Of a stretch of 64,000 nucleotides of DNA, positions 17,116 to 28,126 are shown piece after piece; the first letter of the stretch is position 1, and each line of letters opens with the position of its first letter. The notes under the pieces were generated by a model that was given only the letters and a program-made list of their open reading frames with translations, was not told the origin of the DNA and made no database searches. The translations under genes were made by a program, and so were the position numbers. Source of the stretch: CAXMRP01 sp965216515. Its GTDB lineage: Bacteria > Pseudomonadota > Alphaproteobacteria > Rhizobiales > Afifellaceae. The stretch is from assembly GCA_965216515.1 (NCBI GenBank), contig OZ244173.1, forward strand, positions 1,984,001 through 2,048,000, in the 5' to 3' direction.

Positions 17116-18012
17116 ATGAGCACAACCGGATCTGCACGACCCGCCACGCCGCGACAGATTGTCGACCGGCGGCTTCTGCGCCACCGGATCGGCATCGCCG
17201 TCCGCAACGCGGCAATGGGTGCCGAGTGGCTTCTTTCAGAAGTTCTCACCGACATGGCCGCCCGCCTCGCCCTGGTGGAACGCCGTTTCGCGGCATCGGT
17301 CGCTCTTGACGATCACACAGGCGCCATCGCCGCAATGCTCGGAAAATCCGGCAAGGTGGACCGTGTTGTCGCCATCAATATCGCAGACGAGGCGCCGGAT
17401 GGCGGCGGTTCGGCGACCGCTGATATCGAGCGCCTGCCTCTGGCCGCCGGATCCAGCGACCTGATCGTCAGTGCGCTTACGCTTCACCTGGTCAATGACC
17501 TGCCGGGGATGCTTGCCCAGATCCGCCGTGCACTGCGTCCTGACGGATTGTTCCTCGCCGCCTTGCCAGGGGGCGCAACACTGACGGAACTGCGACAGGC
17601 ATTCGCCGAATCCGAACTGGCGCTGCGCGGCGGCATCAGCCCGCGCGTGATGCCCTTTGCCGACATCCGCGACATGGGCGCCCTGTTGCAACGCGCCGGG
17701 TTCGCTCTGCCGGTGTGCGACAGCGACCGATTGACCGTCCGTTATGAGGATGCCGGCGCGCTCTTTGCCGATCTCAAGGCGATGGGCGCAACCAATCCCC
17801 TCGCCGATCGCGACCGGATACCGGCGACAAGACGCCTGCTGGCACAGGTTGCCGCGGATTATCGCGCAGGATTCAGCGATCCCGATGGGCGGGTGCGCGC
17901 AACTTTCGAAATCCTGTCCGTATCGGGTTGGTCACCCCACGAAAGCCAGCAGAAACCTGCGGCACGCGGCTCCGGCGCAGTAAGCCTGGCTTCGATTCTC
18001 AGTCGGGATTGA
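17116..18012 (+). CDS. SAM-dependent methyltransferase (BioC/NDUFAF5-like)
   Basis: 298 residues from the ATG at 17116. The start fits the family, whose members begin near IVDRRLLRHRI. The SAM-binding part is degenerate (VDRVVAINIADEAP where a GxGxG loop is expected), followed by DLIVSALTLHLVNDLPGMLAQ and LRPDGLFLAALPGG, and later the motif TVRYEDAGALFADLKAMGATNP. This is the alphaproteobacterial relative of the mitochondrial complex I assembly factor NDUFAF5, annotated often as BioC-like. The typical neighbour is comF, as here. The weak glycine loop deserves note: an early segment around residues 45-65 lacks the usual DLGCG-type signature. Confidence 0.85.
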   Translation: MSTTGSARPATPRQIVDRRLLRHRIGIAVRNAAMGAEWLLSEVLTDMAARLALVERRFAASVALDDHTGAIAAMLGKSGKVDRVVAINIADEAPDGGGSATADIERLPLAAGSSDLIVSALTLHLVNDLPGMLAQIRRALRPDGLFLAALPGGATLTELRQAFAESELALRGGISPRVMPFADIRDMGALLQRAGFALPVCDSDRLTVRYEDAGALFADLKAMGATNPLADRDRIPATRRLLAQVAADYRAGFSDPDGRVRATFEILSVSGWSPHESQQKPAARGSGAVSLASILSRD

Positions 18013-18064
18013 GGTGCCGCGTCAGTCGGCGGCGATATCAGACATCCGCCCGCCGTGCATCGTG

Positions 18065-18247
18065 TTACGGACCGAGCGCCTGCGCAACTTTGATGACAAC
18101 AGTGTCATAGAGCGTCGCCAGTGACGAACCCGTGCCGACGATTCCAAGCAGTGCAAGTGACAGGATCGTCACAACCAGACCGTATTCGACGGCGCTGGCG
18201 CCCGATTCATCTGCAACATAGCGGTGCAATCTTGCTTTCAAAGTCAT
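18065..18247 (-). CDS. Flp family type IVb pilin
   Basis: 60 residues from the ATG at 18247; a GTG ten codons upstream is in frame. After a short basic leader comes DESGASAVEYGLVVTILSLAL, the mark of Flp pilins: Gly before the cleavage site, Glu+5-type residue followed by Tyr (EY), then a hydrophobic helix. Prepilin peptidase would cut after the Gly. No Tad machinery is next to it; the nearest related gene is the TadG-like fragment at the left edge. It starts 31 bases past the mutT stop, at the end of the parvulin-argJ-mutT run, so it may be read from that transcript. Confidence 0.85.
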   Translation of the reverse strand: MTLKARLHRYVADESGASAVEYGLVVTILSLALLGIVGTGSSLATLYDTVVIKVAQALGP

Positions 18248-18277
18248 AGGCGGCGGCCCTTGCGTGTCGCTTCCCAC

Positions 18278-18712
18278 TTAAAGGAGATCGGCCAAGTGGC
18301 TGATCAACGGTTCGTCTGCCGGCGGCATGGGATAATCTCTGAGCCGGTTCGCTCGAACCCATCGCAGTGTTTGGGCTTCCTTCGAAGTCGGCACGCCTTC
18401 CCAGCGCCTGCACACGAAAAGTGGCATTAACAAATGAAAATTCGGATAATCGTGGGTGGCGAACGTCAGCGGTGCAAGACAGGATTCAGTAATATTAACG
18501 CCGGTCTCTTCGGCCATCTCCCGGATGATCGCCGCCTCCGGGGTTTCGCCGTCCCGAACCTTGCCGCCGGGGAACTCCCAAAGCCCCGCCATCGGCTTTC
18601 CGGGCGGCCGCCGGCTGATCAAAACGCGCCCGTCGGGATCCACGAGCGCACAGGCAACAACCAGAAGTAGGGATTTGCCGCCCGCCGGATTGTCAGCTTC
18701 GATAGTCGGCAT
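18278..18712 (-). CDS. mutT: 8-oxo-dGTP diphosphatase MutT (Nudix hydrolase)
   Basis: 144 residues. MutT removes 8-oxo-dGTP from the nucleotide pool. The Nudix box Gx5Ex7REUxEExGU is complete at 50-72 (GKVRDGE...REMAEETGV). ISRRPPGKPMAGLWEFPGG before it and the Trp-containing C-terminal part fit MutT. The gene start lies 20 bases inside the argJ 3' end, which suggests translational coupling. In alphaproteobacteria mutT often follows argJ. Confidence 0.93.
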   Translation of the reverse strand: MPTIEADNPAGGKSLLLVVACALVDPDGRVLISRRPPGKPMAGLWEFPGGKVRDGETPEAAIIREMAEETGVNITESCLAPLTFATHDYPNFHLLMPLFVCRRWEGVPTSKEAQTLRWVRANRLRDYPMPPADEPLISHLADLL

Positions 18713-19913
18713 TGATCGTCACGTAGTCATGGGTAAGATCGCAGGTCCACACTGCGGATTTTCCTTCTCCCATTCCCATATCGACCTGGATTGCGATTTC
18801 GGCGTTTCCCATATACGCGGAGACTTGATCTTCCGAATAGTCGGGATCCCGTTCCCCGTTCACCGCTACCCGGTGCGGCCCGAACCAGATGGAAATCCGG
18901 TCGCGGTCGGCCGGTTCGCCGGCTTTGCCGACAGCCATCACAACCCGCCCCCAATTGGCGTCCCCACCCGCCAGCGCGGTTTTCACCAGCGGCGAATTGG
19001 CGATGGACAACGCCACCTTGCGGGCCGAATCCTCGCTGATTGCCGAGGTAACCTTAATCTCGGCAACCTTGGTTAATCCTTCGCCGTCGCGAATGACCTG
19101 GCCGGAAAGGTCGGCACAGAGATCGCAAAGCGCCTCCGTGAACGCGGCTTCATCGGCCCGTGAACGCACGGCCGGACCCCGTCCCGTGGCAAAGACAAGG
19201 ACCGTATCCGATGTCGAGGTATCGCTGTCGACCGTGATCGCGTTGAATGATCCCGATACCGCTTTGCCGAGCGCCGCCTGCAATGCCGGCCGCTCGATAT
19301 CCGCGTCCGTGAACAGGAACGACAGCATCGTCGCCATATCCGGCGCAATCATGCCGGATCCCTTGGCGATACCGTTGAGTGTTGCGGTTCGGCCATCGAT
19401 CGCGATCGTCCGCGTCGCGAGCTTGGGATAGGTATCGGTGGTCATGATCGCGTTCGCCGCGTCCAGATACCGGTCGCCGTCCACCCGGTCGGCAAGATCG
19501 CCGAGATATCGCTGAAACGGTTCCGGATCCATGGGCTCGCCGATCACCCCGGTGGAGGCCAGATACACATCTTCGGTTTCGCAGCCAATCGCGGCCGCGG
19601 CCGCCTCCGCCGTCAATTCTGTCGCGCGTCGGCCCCGGATCCCGGTAAAGGCGTTGGCATTTCCCGAATTCACCACCAGCGCCCGCGCCCGGCCGGCGGG
19701 CAGGATGGCGCGGCACCAGTCAACCGGTGCAGAGGCGCACCTTGACCGGGTAAAAACGCCGGCGACCCGAGCCACGGTATCGAACCGCACCAAAAGCAGA
19801 TCGGTGCGGCCGGTATATTTGATACCGGCCTGCGCGGTGGCCAGCCCAATCCCGTCGATGGCTGGCAGAACCGGCGGCGTGGCCGGCGCGAAAGGCGAGA
19901 TCGTGCCACTCAC
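18693..19913 (-). CDS. argJ: Bifunctional ornithine acetyltransferase / N-acetylglutamate synthase ArgJ
   Basis: 406 residues. ArgJ moves the acetyl group from N-acetylornithine to glutamate, closing the acetyl cycle of arginine synthesis. The precursor cuts itself before the nucleophilic Thr195 in MIAPDMATMLSF, giving alpha and beta chains. VNSGNANAFTG near residue 81 and NWGRVVMAVGKAG in the beta chain are family hallmarks. It is flanked by the parvulin gene 6 bases upstream and mutT overlapping its end, a compact operon. Confidence 0.96.
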   Translation of the reverse strand: MSGTISPFAPATPPVLPAIDGIGLATAQAGIKYTGRTDLLLVRFDTVARVAGVFTRSRCASAPVDWCRAILPAGRARALVVNSGNANAFTGIRGRRATELTAEAAAAAIGCETEDVYLASTGVIGEPMDPEPFQRYLGDLADRVDGDRYLDAANAIMTTDTYPKLATRTIAIDGRTATLNGIAKGSGMIAPDMATMLSFLFTDADIERPALQAALGKAVSGSFNAITVDSDTSTSDTVLVFATGRGPAVRSRADEAAFTEALCDLCADLSGQVIRDGEGLTKVAEIKVTSAISEDSARKVALSIANSPLVKTALAGGDANWGRVVMAVGKAGEPADRDRISIWFGPHRVAVNGERDPDYSEDQVSAYMGNAEIAIQVDMGMGEGKSAVWTCDLTHDYVTINADYRS

Positions 19914-19919
19914 GGATGT

Positions 19920-20750
19920 TCAGTTTCCGTTTGATCCGGTATCGACGATCTCGACCGGTATCCGGGCCCGGATTTCCGCCATTGCGGTGTCGAACTTCTT
20001 GCGCACGATCACGCTGCGAATCTGTTCGCGAATATCGGCAAGCGGCGGCGGTGAGGTTTTTGATTTGTCCTCCACCTTGATGACGTGCCAGCCGAACTGT
20101 GTCTGGACCGGCTCCGCTGAATAGGAACCGGCATCAAGCGCGAACGCGGCCGCCTCGAATTCCGGCACCATCTGGCCCTTGCCGAAAGTGCCCAGGTCCC
20201 CGCCATTGGGCGCGCTCGGTCCGGTCGATTTTTGCGACGCAAGTTCCGCAAAGTCGGCACCGTCATCGAGTGCCTTGATGACAGCTTCCGCTTCGTCTTT
20301 GCTGGCCACCAGTATGTGCCGCGCATGGACCTGGTCTTCCGCCTCAAAGGAGGCCATCTGGGCGGTATATTCGGCCACAAGCTCGGTATCGGTGACCTTG
20401 TCGGCAATTTCCGACCGGACATACGCATTGCGCAGTGCCCGCATGGTCAGGAACGCCACCCGGCGTTTGAACTCGTCGGTTTCGTGAAGGCCCTTTTCCC
20501 GGGCCGCAGCGGCCAGAAGCTGAACGTCGACGAGGACATCGACGATTACCTTGCGCCGTTGTTCTTGCGGCACGCGTTCCAGTTCATTTGCGAAATCGGC
20601 CGTTGCGAAGGCGATATCGGTTTCGGTAATCGTCGCCTCGCCGACCCTCGCGACGACGGCATCATCCTGTGCAGTGGCCGGAAATGCCGTCACGGCCGAC
20701 AGGCCAAGCGCGAGAATGCAGCCGATCGCTGGTATCTTGAAACGGGTCAT
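19920..20750 (-). CDS. Periplasmic parvulin-type peptidyl-prolyl isomerase
   Basis: 276 residues. The signal peptide (residues 1-27, core ILALGLSAVTAFPATA) points to the periplasm. A SurA/PrsA-like N-terminal helical part precedes the parvulin domain at about 135-240, seen as VHARHILVASKDEAEAV, then GGDLGTFGKGQMVPEFEAAA and TQFGWHVIKVED. Such proteins help fold outer-membrane and secreted proteins. It is divergent from secA by 273 bases, and this arrangement with argJ and mutT downstream is widespread in alphaproteobacteria. Confidence 0.92.
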   Translation of the reverse strand: MTRFKIPAIGCILALGLSAVTAFPATAQDDAVVARVGEATITETDIAFATADFANELERVPQEQRRKVIVDVLVDVQLLAAAAREKGLHETDEFKRRVAFLTMRALRNAYVRSEIADKVTDTELVAEYTAQMASFEAEDQVHARHILVASKDEAEAVIKALDDGADFAELASQKSTGPSAPNGGDLGTFGKGQMVPEFEAAAFALDAGSYSAEPVQTQFGWHVIKVEDKSKTSPPPLADIREQIRSVIVRKKFDTAMAEIRARIPVEIVDTGSNGN

Positions 20751-21023
20751 GAAATCTCCGGAAATTTGCCGGCCCGATCAGCCGGAACGACGGGCTACGC
20801 GCCCTGTTCGGTCATCGAGACGAGCGTTGACAATATCTGGGGCCGTTCTTATCTCTCACCCGGTCCGCCGTCCAGAAGGCAGGACGTGATTTGACGATCA
20901 AGCTCACGTGTGCTGATTCCGGCGCCGGACTGCATCAGGCTCTTCCGATACAGGCTAGTCGTCCGGCACCATATCGGCTTCGCTCCAAACCGGCCGCGAA
21001 ACAAATGACATAAGGAATTCCCA

Positions 21024-23756
<2,733 letters not shown>

Positions 23757-23890
23757 TCCTTCCGCAACCGGACAGCCGGCGCCAGCAGCGGCGCATCATC
23801 CCGCCGGCGCCGGTCCCGTCTTGACCGATAGCGGGCACACCTGCCAGACGGGGCCGACAGCAATTCCCGGATCAAGGCGGACAATGCGGC

Positions 23891-25666
23891 ATGACCATTG
23901 ACCAGATCATCCTGTTTTCCCTGTTCGGACTGGTTTTTGCCTTCCTGCTCTGGGGACGGTTCCGCTACGACATGGTTGCCTTCTGCGCCTTGCTGATCGG
24001 CCTCCTGGCGGGCGTGGTGCCCAAGGAAGAGGCGTTTTCCGGCTTTGGCCATCCGGCGACCATCATTGTCGCCCTGGTCCTGGTCGTGTCGCGCGGATTG
24101 ATCAATTCCGGTGCTGTCGACATCATTGCCCGCAATCTGATCGACGCCGGCCGCCGGCTCGACGCCCATATCGGCATCATGGCCGGTATCGGGGCCGTTC
24201 TGTCCGCCTTCATGAACAATGTCGCAGCCCTCGCACTGTTGATGCCGGTTGAACTCCAGGCCGCGTCCCGTGCCGGCCGCTCGCCCGGCCTTACCCTGAT
24301 GCCCCTCGCCTTTGCGACCATACTCGGCGGACTTGTGACATTGATCGGGACGCCGCCCAACATCATTGTCGCCCAGTTTCGCGCCGACACGCTCGGCGAA
24401 CCCTACGCCATGTTCGACTTCGCGCCGGTCGGCCTGGCCTGTGCGTTCGCCGGCATCGTCTTTGTCACCCTGATCGGTTGGCGGCTCATACCCGCATCCG
24501 CCACGTCCGGCGACACGTCAAAGGAACTGATCGATCTTGACGACTATATCGCCGAACTGGTTGTACCGGAGGATTCGCCGGCGATCGGCCGTCTGGTGCG
24601 TGAACTGGACGCCGATGCCGAAGAGGCCGATGTCATCGTCCTGGGTCTGGTCCGCAACGGCAAACGGCTACCGGGCCGGGCGCGCACGAACATCATTCGA
24701 GCCGGCGACATCCTGGTTCTTGAAGCCGCGCCGGAAGCACTCGACCGGCTGCGCGGCAGTCTCAAGCTGGAGGCGATCGGCGAGGAACGCCATGAAGCCG
24801 CCGCCGGCGCCGGCATGGCGCTTATGGAAGTGGTCGTTCAGCGCGATTCGCGCATTGCCGGACGGACATCGGACGACATACGGCTGTTGAGCCGTCAGGG
24901 CGTGACGTTGCTTGGCGTGTCGCGCCGCGGCCGCAAGTTTCGCGACCGCGTCCGCCGCCTGACCATCGAGCCGGGCGATATCCTGCTCCTGCTGGGACCG
25001 GAGGACCGCCTCGGTGACGTCGCCGGCTGGCTTGACGCGCTGCCGCTCGCCCAGCGCGGTCTGCAGATCACCCAATATGCCAAGGCCGGTCAGGCTGTCG
25101 GCATTTTCGCCTTTGCCATTGCCGCGGCAAGCTTCGGTTTCGTCTATCTGCCCGTCGCCCTGGGATGTGTCGTCGTCGCCTATGCCCTGCTCGACATTGT
25201 GCCGCTGCGCGAAATCTACAATCCGATCGAATGGCCGGTTGTCGTGCTTCTGGGGTCCATGTTGCCGCTCGGCGCCGCCCTTCACGCCGAGGGTGGGACA
25301 GCGCTGATCGCCGGCGGCATCGTCGATCTGACTTCCGGTCTTCCGCCCGCGGCGGTCCTGACCGTGCTGATGATCGTCACCATGACGCTTTCCGACATCC
25401 TCAACAATACCGCCACGACAGTGATCGCCGCCCCGATCGCCGTCGATGTCGCTGCCCGCCTGGGGGTGAGCGCCGACCCCTTTCTGATGGCTGTCGCGGT
25501 CGCCGCATCATGCGCGTTCCTGACCCCGATCGGACACAAGAACAACACGCTGATCATGGGCCCGGGCGGTTATGGTTTTGGAGATTATTGGCGAATGGGC
25601 CTGCCGCTGGAGATCATTGTCGTCGCCACCGCGGTTCCGACAATTCTCCTGTTCTGGCCCTTCTGA
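23891..25666 (+). CDS. DASS/SLC13-type anion transporter with two RCK_C (TrkA_C) domains
   Basis: 591 residues. Two membrane halves flank a soluble insert. The first half runs over about residues 1-200 (LFGLVFAFLLWG, then GHPATIIVALVLVVSRGL and FMNNVAALALLMPV). Two RCK_C/TrkA_C-like domains cover about 215-390 (IVLGLVRNGKRLPG..., and LLGVSRRGRKFRDRV...). The second half resumes at about 400 with SDILNNTATTVIAAP and FLTPIGHKNN. The NNVA and NNTAT pairs correspond to the SNT-type substrate motifs of SLC13 carriers for sulfate or dicarboxylates. The soluble domains suggest gating by a ligand. The substrate cannot be set from sequence. Confidence 0.88.
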   Translation: MTIDQIILFSLFGLVFAFLLWGRFRYDMVAFCALLIGLLAGVVPKEEAFSGFGHPATIIVALVLVVSRGLINSGAVDIIARNLIDAGRRLDAHIGIMAGIGAVLSAFMNNVAALALLMPVELQAASRAGRSPGLTLMPLAFATILGGLVTLIGTPPNIIVAQFRADTLGEPYAMFDFAPVGLACAFAGIVFVTLIGWRLIPASATSGDTSKELIDLDDYIAELVVPEDSPAIGRLVRELDADAEEADVIVLGLVRNGKRLPGRARTNIIRAGDILVLEAAPEALDRLRGSLKLEAIGEERHEAAAGAGMALMEVVVQRDSRIAGRTSDDIRLLSRQGVTLLGVSRRGRKFRDRVRRLTIEPGDILLLLGPEDRLGDVAGWLDALPLAQRGLQITQYAKAGQAVGIFAFAIAAASFGFVYLPVALGCVVVAYALLDIVPLREIYNPIEWPVVVLLGSMLPLGAALHAEGGTALIAGGIVDLTSGLPPAAVLTVLMIVTMTLSDILNNTATTVIAAPIAVDVAARLGVSADPFLMAVAVAASCAFLTPIGHKNNTLIMGPGGYGFGDYWRMGLPLEIIVVATAVPTILLFWPF

Positions 25667-25684
25667 GCGGCGATCGACAGGCAG

Positions 25685-25730
25685 CCGGAAATTCACACCA
25701 GGGCACCTGCCCTCAAGCGCAGATTTCCGG
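25685..25730. terminator. Nested inverted repeat between convergent genes
   Basis: CCGGAAAT (25685-25692) and ATTTCCGG (25723-25730) form a perfect 8-base outer pair. Inside them AGGGCA-CC-TGCCCT (25700-25713) forms a second hairpin. It fills most of the 67-base gap between the ends of the transporter and L,D-transpeptidase genes and probably ends transcription from both sides, though no T-run is seen. Confidence 0.45.
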
Positions 25731-25733
25731 GGT

Positions 25734-26885
25734 TTACCAGAACTTCCGGAAAAGCCGTTTGACGATACCGGTTGAGCCGCGCTCCGGCTGCGCCGAGTAG
25801 GCGGCGACGGCTTGCGGTGATTTCGGCTTGGCCCGTGGCACACCGCTGCCTTCGCCAGCCGGCGCGGTGGTCTGCGGCGATGTCGACGCGGTCGTCAGCG
25901 GCACCGTTTCACTCGGCCGGCTCATCGCCACGGCGGTCTCCGATCCGCCATCGCGGCCGATGCCGAACAGATTGCCGTTGCCTTTTTTCTGCAGCTTCGC
26001 CGCAATGATGGTTTCCTTGGCGTCATCGCGCGCCATGCGTGCCGACACCGCCTGCTTTATCCTCGGATTGACGGTCATCTCCGGCGGGCACTCGCCCGTC
26101 GGCGAATAATCTATGCCGTCCTGAACGGTGGCATTGAACACATACTTCATGGAGCAGACGCTGATCTTGGGTTGCTGGTGCGTGACCTCGAAATGGTCGT
26201 GACCTTCCTTCAACATCTTCCAAAACGGGTAGTTCGGATCGTTGCGTTGACGGGCCAGATTGGCCGGGGTCATGCGGAACGGATAGGCCTGCACCTGGAA
26301 CGAGCGCTGGCCACCCTGAAAGGCAAGCCGCGCCAGGGTATAGATTTCCTGGATTTGCTCGTCTTCCATCGAATAACAACCCGCCGATGAACATGCCCCA
26401 TGCACCATCAGATGGCTGCCGGTACGTTCATGCGCCCGGTCGTAGGCATTGGGAAAGCCGATATTGAATGACAGGTGGTAGGACGACCGCGGGTTCATTT
26501 GCGCCGGCGTTACCGTATAAAAACCCTCTGGCGCCTGCCGGTCGCCTTCCTTGATCTTCGGGCCGAGCTTTCCCGACCACTTGCAGATGTCGTAGGTCTT
26601 AAACAGTGCAAACCGACCGGTCTCCCGGCGCACCTTCCAGACTTCCAGCTCAGATTCTTCCTTGAATATGCGGACAAGGATCGGATCCCTTTCCCGCATC
26701 TTTTTCTCAACCAACTCCGCCTTGACGGCAGAGGGCAGCGGCCGGACATGTTTGGGGATATCATCAAATCCGGTGCAGCCGGCAACGAGAAAGGCCGCAG
26801 ACAACGGCGCTGCGACTGACAGCCGGCGAAGCAACCCGCCGGCGGAGAAAGATGAAAGCGGCATTGTGCGCAAGGACATCCCCAT
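25734..26885 (-). CDS. Lipoprotein L,D-transpeptidase (YkuD family, YafK-like)
   Basis: 383 residues from the ATG at 26885; a GTG at 26915 and ATGs at 26879 and 26864 are alternatives. A hydrophobic leader ends in the lipobox LVAGC, so it is a lipid-anchored periplasmic protein. The catalytic motif is HLMVHGACSSAGCYSM, the HGxx14-17 SxGC form of YkuD domains, with the Cys as nucleophile. DIGFPNAYDRAHERTGSH-type sequence before it is typical of the YafK/DpaA branch, which includes enzymes that cut Braun lipoprotein from peptidoglycan as well as cross-linking types. The C-terminal 120 residues are low complexity, rich in Ser, Thr, Pro and Ala, ending in a basic tail (IVKRLFRKFW). Confidence 0.87.
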   Translation of the reverse strand: MGMSLRTMPLSSFSAGGLLRRLSVAAPLSAAFLVAGCTGFDDIPKHVRPLPSAVKAELVEKKMRERDPILVRIFKEESELEVWKVRRETGRFALFKTYDICKWSGKLGPKIKEGDRQAPEGFYTVTPAQMNPRSSYHLSFNIGFPNAYDRAHERTGSHLMVHGACSSAGCYSMEDEQIQEIYTLARLAFQGGQRSFQVQAYPFRMTPANLARQRNDPNYPFWKMLKEGHDHFEVTHQQPKISVCSMKYVFNATVQDGIDYSPTGECPPEMTVNPRIKQAVSARMARDDAKETIIAAKLQKKGNGNLFGIGRDGGSETAVAMSRPSETVPLTTASTSPQTTAPAGEGSGVPRAKPKSPQAVAAYSAQPERGSTGIVKRLFRKFW

Positions 26886-26926
26886 GAGGTCAAGGTCGTT
26901 CCTGTCCACTAACACATTGCGACATT

Positions 26927-26945
26927 TAACCTTTAGGAAAGGTTA
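26927..26945. repeat. Inverted repeat between accA and the L,D-transpeptidase gene
   Basis: TAACCTTT-AGG-AAAGGTTA is a perfect 8-base dyad with a 3-base centre. Outer bases ATTGCG (26916-26921) and CGCAAT (26947-26952) can pair as well. It lies about 40 bases before the transpeptidase start and 90 past the accA stop. It may be an operator or a terminator without T-run. The spacing does not fit the CtrA box TTAA-N7-TTAA. Confidence 0.5.
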
Positions 26946-27033
26946 CCGCAATATGAACAGATCGGCGCCCACCCGCATGTCGAGCGCGTTGAATCCAGCA
27001 AATATCCCGAATCGGGCATTTTCAGGGTCACAA

Positions 27034-27993
27034 TCAGGTGAAGGACCTGCCGATTGCCAGGAATTTCTCTTCCCGGTCCTTGCGCAGCGCGTCCGGTGAC
27101 AGACCGCCGAGATCTTCCAGCGCTGTGTCGAGCGCCGTGCCGACACTTGCAATCACCTCGTCGGGTGCGCGGTGGGCACCGCCGGTCGGTTCGTCCACGA
27201 TAGCGTCGATGATTTTGAGTTGCATCAGGTCCGACGCGGTGATCTTCATCGCCGTCGCCGCATCACGCGCCCGGCTCGGATCCCGCCACAGAATCGATGC
27301 CGCGCCCTCTGGCGAGATCACGCTGTAGATCGCGTGTTCCAGCATGATGACCCGGTTGGCGGTGGCGATCGCGATGGCCCCGCCCGATCCGCCCTCGCCG
27401 ATGATCGCGGCGACATTCGGCACGCCGAGCATCAACCCGGCTTCCGTCGATCGGGCGATCGCCTCCGCCTGGCCGCGTTCCTCCGCACCGACGCCCGGAT
27501 AGGCGCCGGACGTGTCGACAAACGAAAGGACCGGCAAGCCGAATCGGTCCGCCAGTTCCATCAGCCGCACGGCCTTACGATATCCTTCCGGCCGCGCCAT
27601 ACCGAAATTATGGGCGATCCGACCTTTGGTGTCGGCGCCCTTTTCCTGGCCCAATACGGCAACCGGCCGGCCACGGAACCGGCCGAGCCCGGCCAGGATT
27701 GCTTTGTCATCCCCGAAGCTTCTGTCACCGGACAGTTCGGTGAACTCGGTGATCAGCCCGGCGACATAGGCGCTGGTCTGCGGCCGGTCCGGATGCCTGG
27801 CCACCTGTGTTTTCTGCCACGGGGTCAGCTTGGCATAGATCGATGAAAGCGCATCGCGCGCCTTGTCTTCCAGTGCTGCAATCTCGCCGCCTGTTTCTGC
27901 AACGCCGCCGCCGCTTTCCGAAAGCCGGCGCAGTTCCTGGATCTGGCCCTGCAGATCGGCCACCGGTTTTTCGAAATCGAGAAATGTCCGCAT
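27034..27993 (-). CDS. accA: Acetyl-CoA carboxylase carboxyltransferase subunit alpha
   Basis: 319 residues, standard for AccA. With AccD it moves the carboxyl group from biotin to acetyl-CoA, the first committed step of fatty acid synthesis. Typical segments are MRTFLDFEKPVADLQGQI at the start, the crotonase-like core with GRPVAVLGQEKGADTK, VDTSGAYPGVGAEERGQAE and IIGEGGSGGAIAI, and the C-terminal SPEGAASILWRD. It follows xerD in the same direction after 133 bases, in an accA-xerD-aroK neighbourhood typical of alphaproteobacteria. Confidence 0.97.
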   Translation of the reverse strand: MRTFLDFEKPVADLQGQIQELRRLSESGGGVAETGGEIAALEDKARDALSSIYAKLTPWQKTQVARHPDRPQTSAYVAGLITEFTELSGDRSFGDDKAILAGLGRFRGRPVAVLGQEKGADTKGRIAHNFGMARPEGYRKAVRLMELADRFGLPVLSFVDTSGAYPGVGAEERGQAEAIARSTEAGLMLGVPNVAAIIGEGGSGGAIAIATANRVIMLEHAIYSVISPEGAASILWRDPSRARDAATAMKITASDLMQLKIIDAIVDEPTGGAHRAPDEVIASVGTALDTALEDLGGLSPDALRKDREEKFLAIGRSFT

Positions 27994-28126
27994 AAAAGCT
28001 CAAATCAGGTGAGTGGTGCGCAACCTGGCCGCCGGCCCGGTTTGCAATCCGTGTCTTGCGGCAAACTGGCCACGGCGTCCATCGGTGTCAAGCGCTGCGC
28101 CCGAACGGCGGCGCCCGGCCGGCCGG

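Noticed and set aside
26916..26952. CtrA binding site near the L,D-transpeptidase gene
   Set aside because: TTAA half-sites are present, but the spacing is not 7 bases, so the CtrA consensus is not met.
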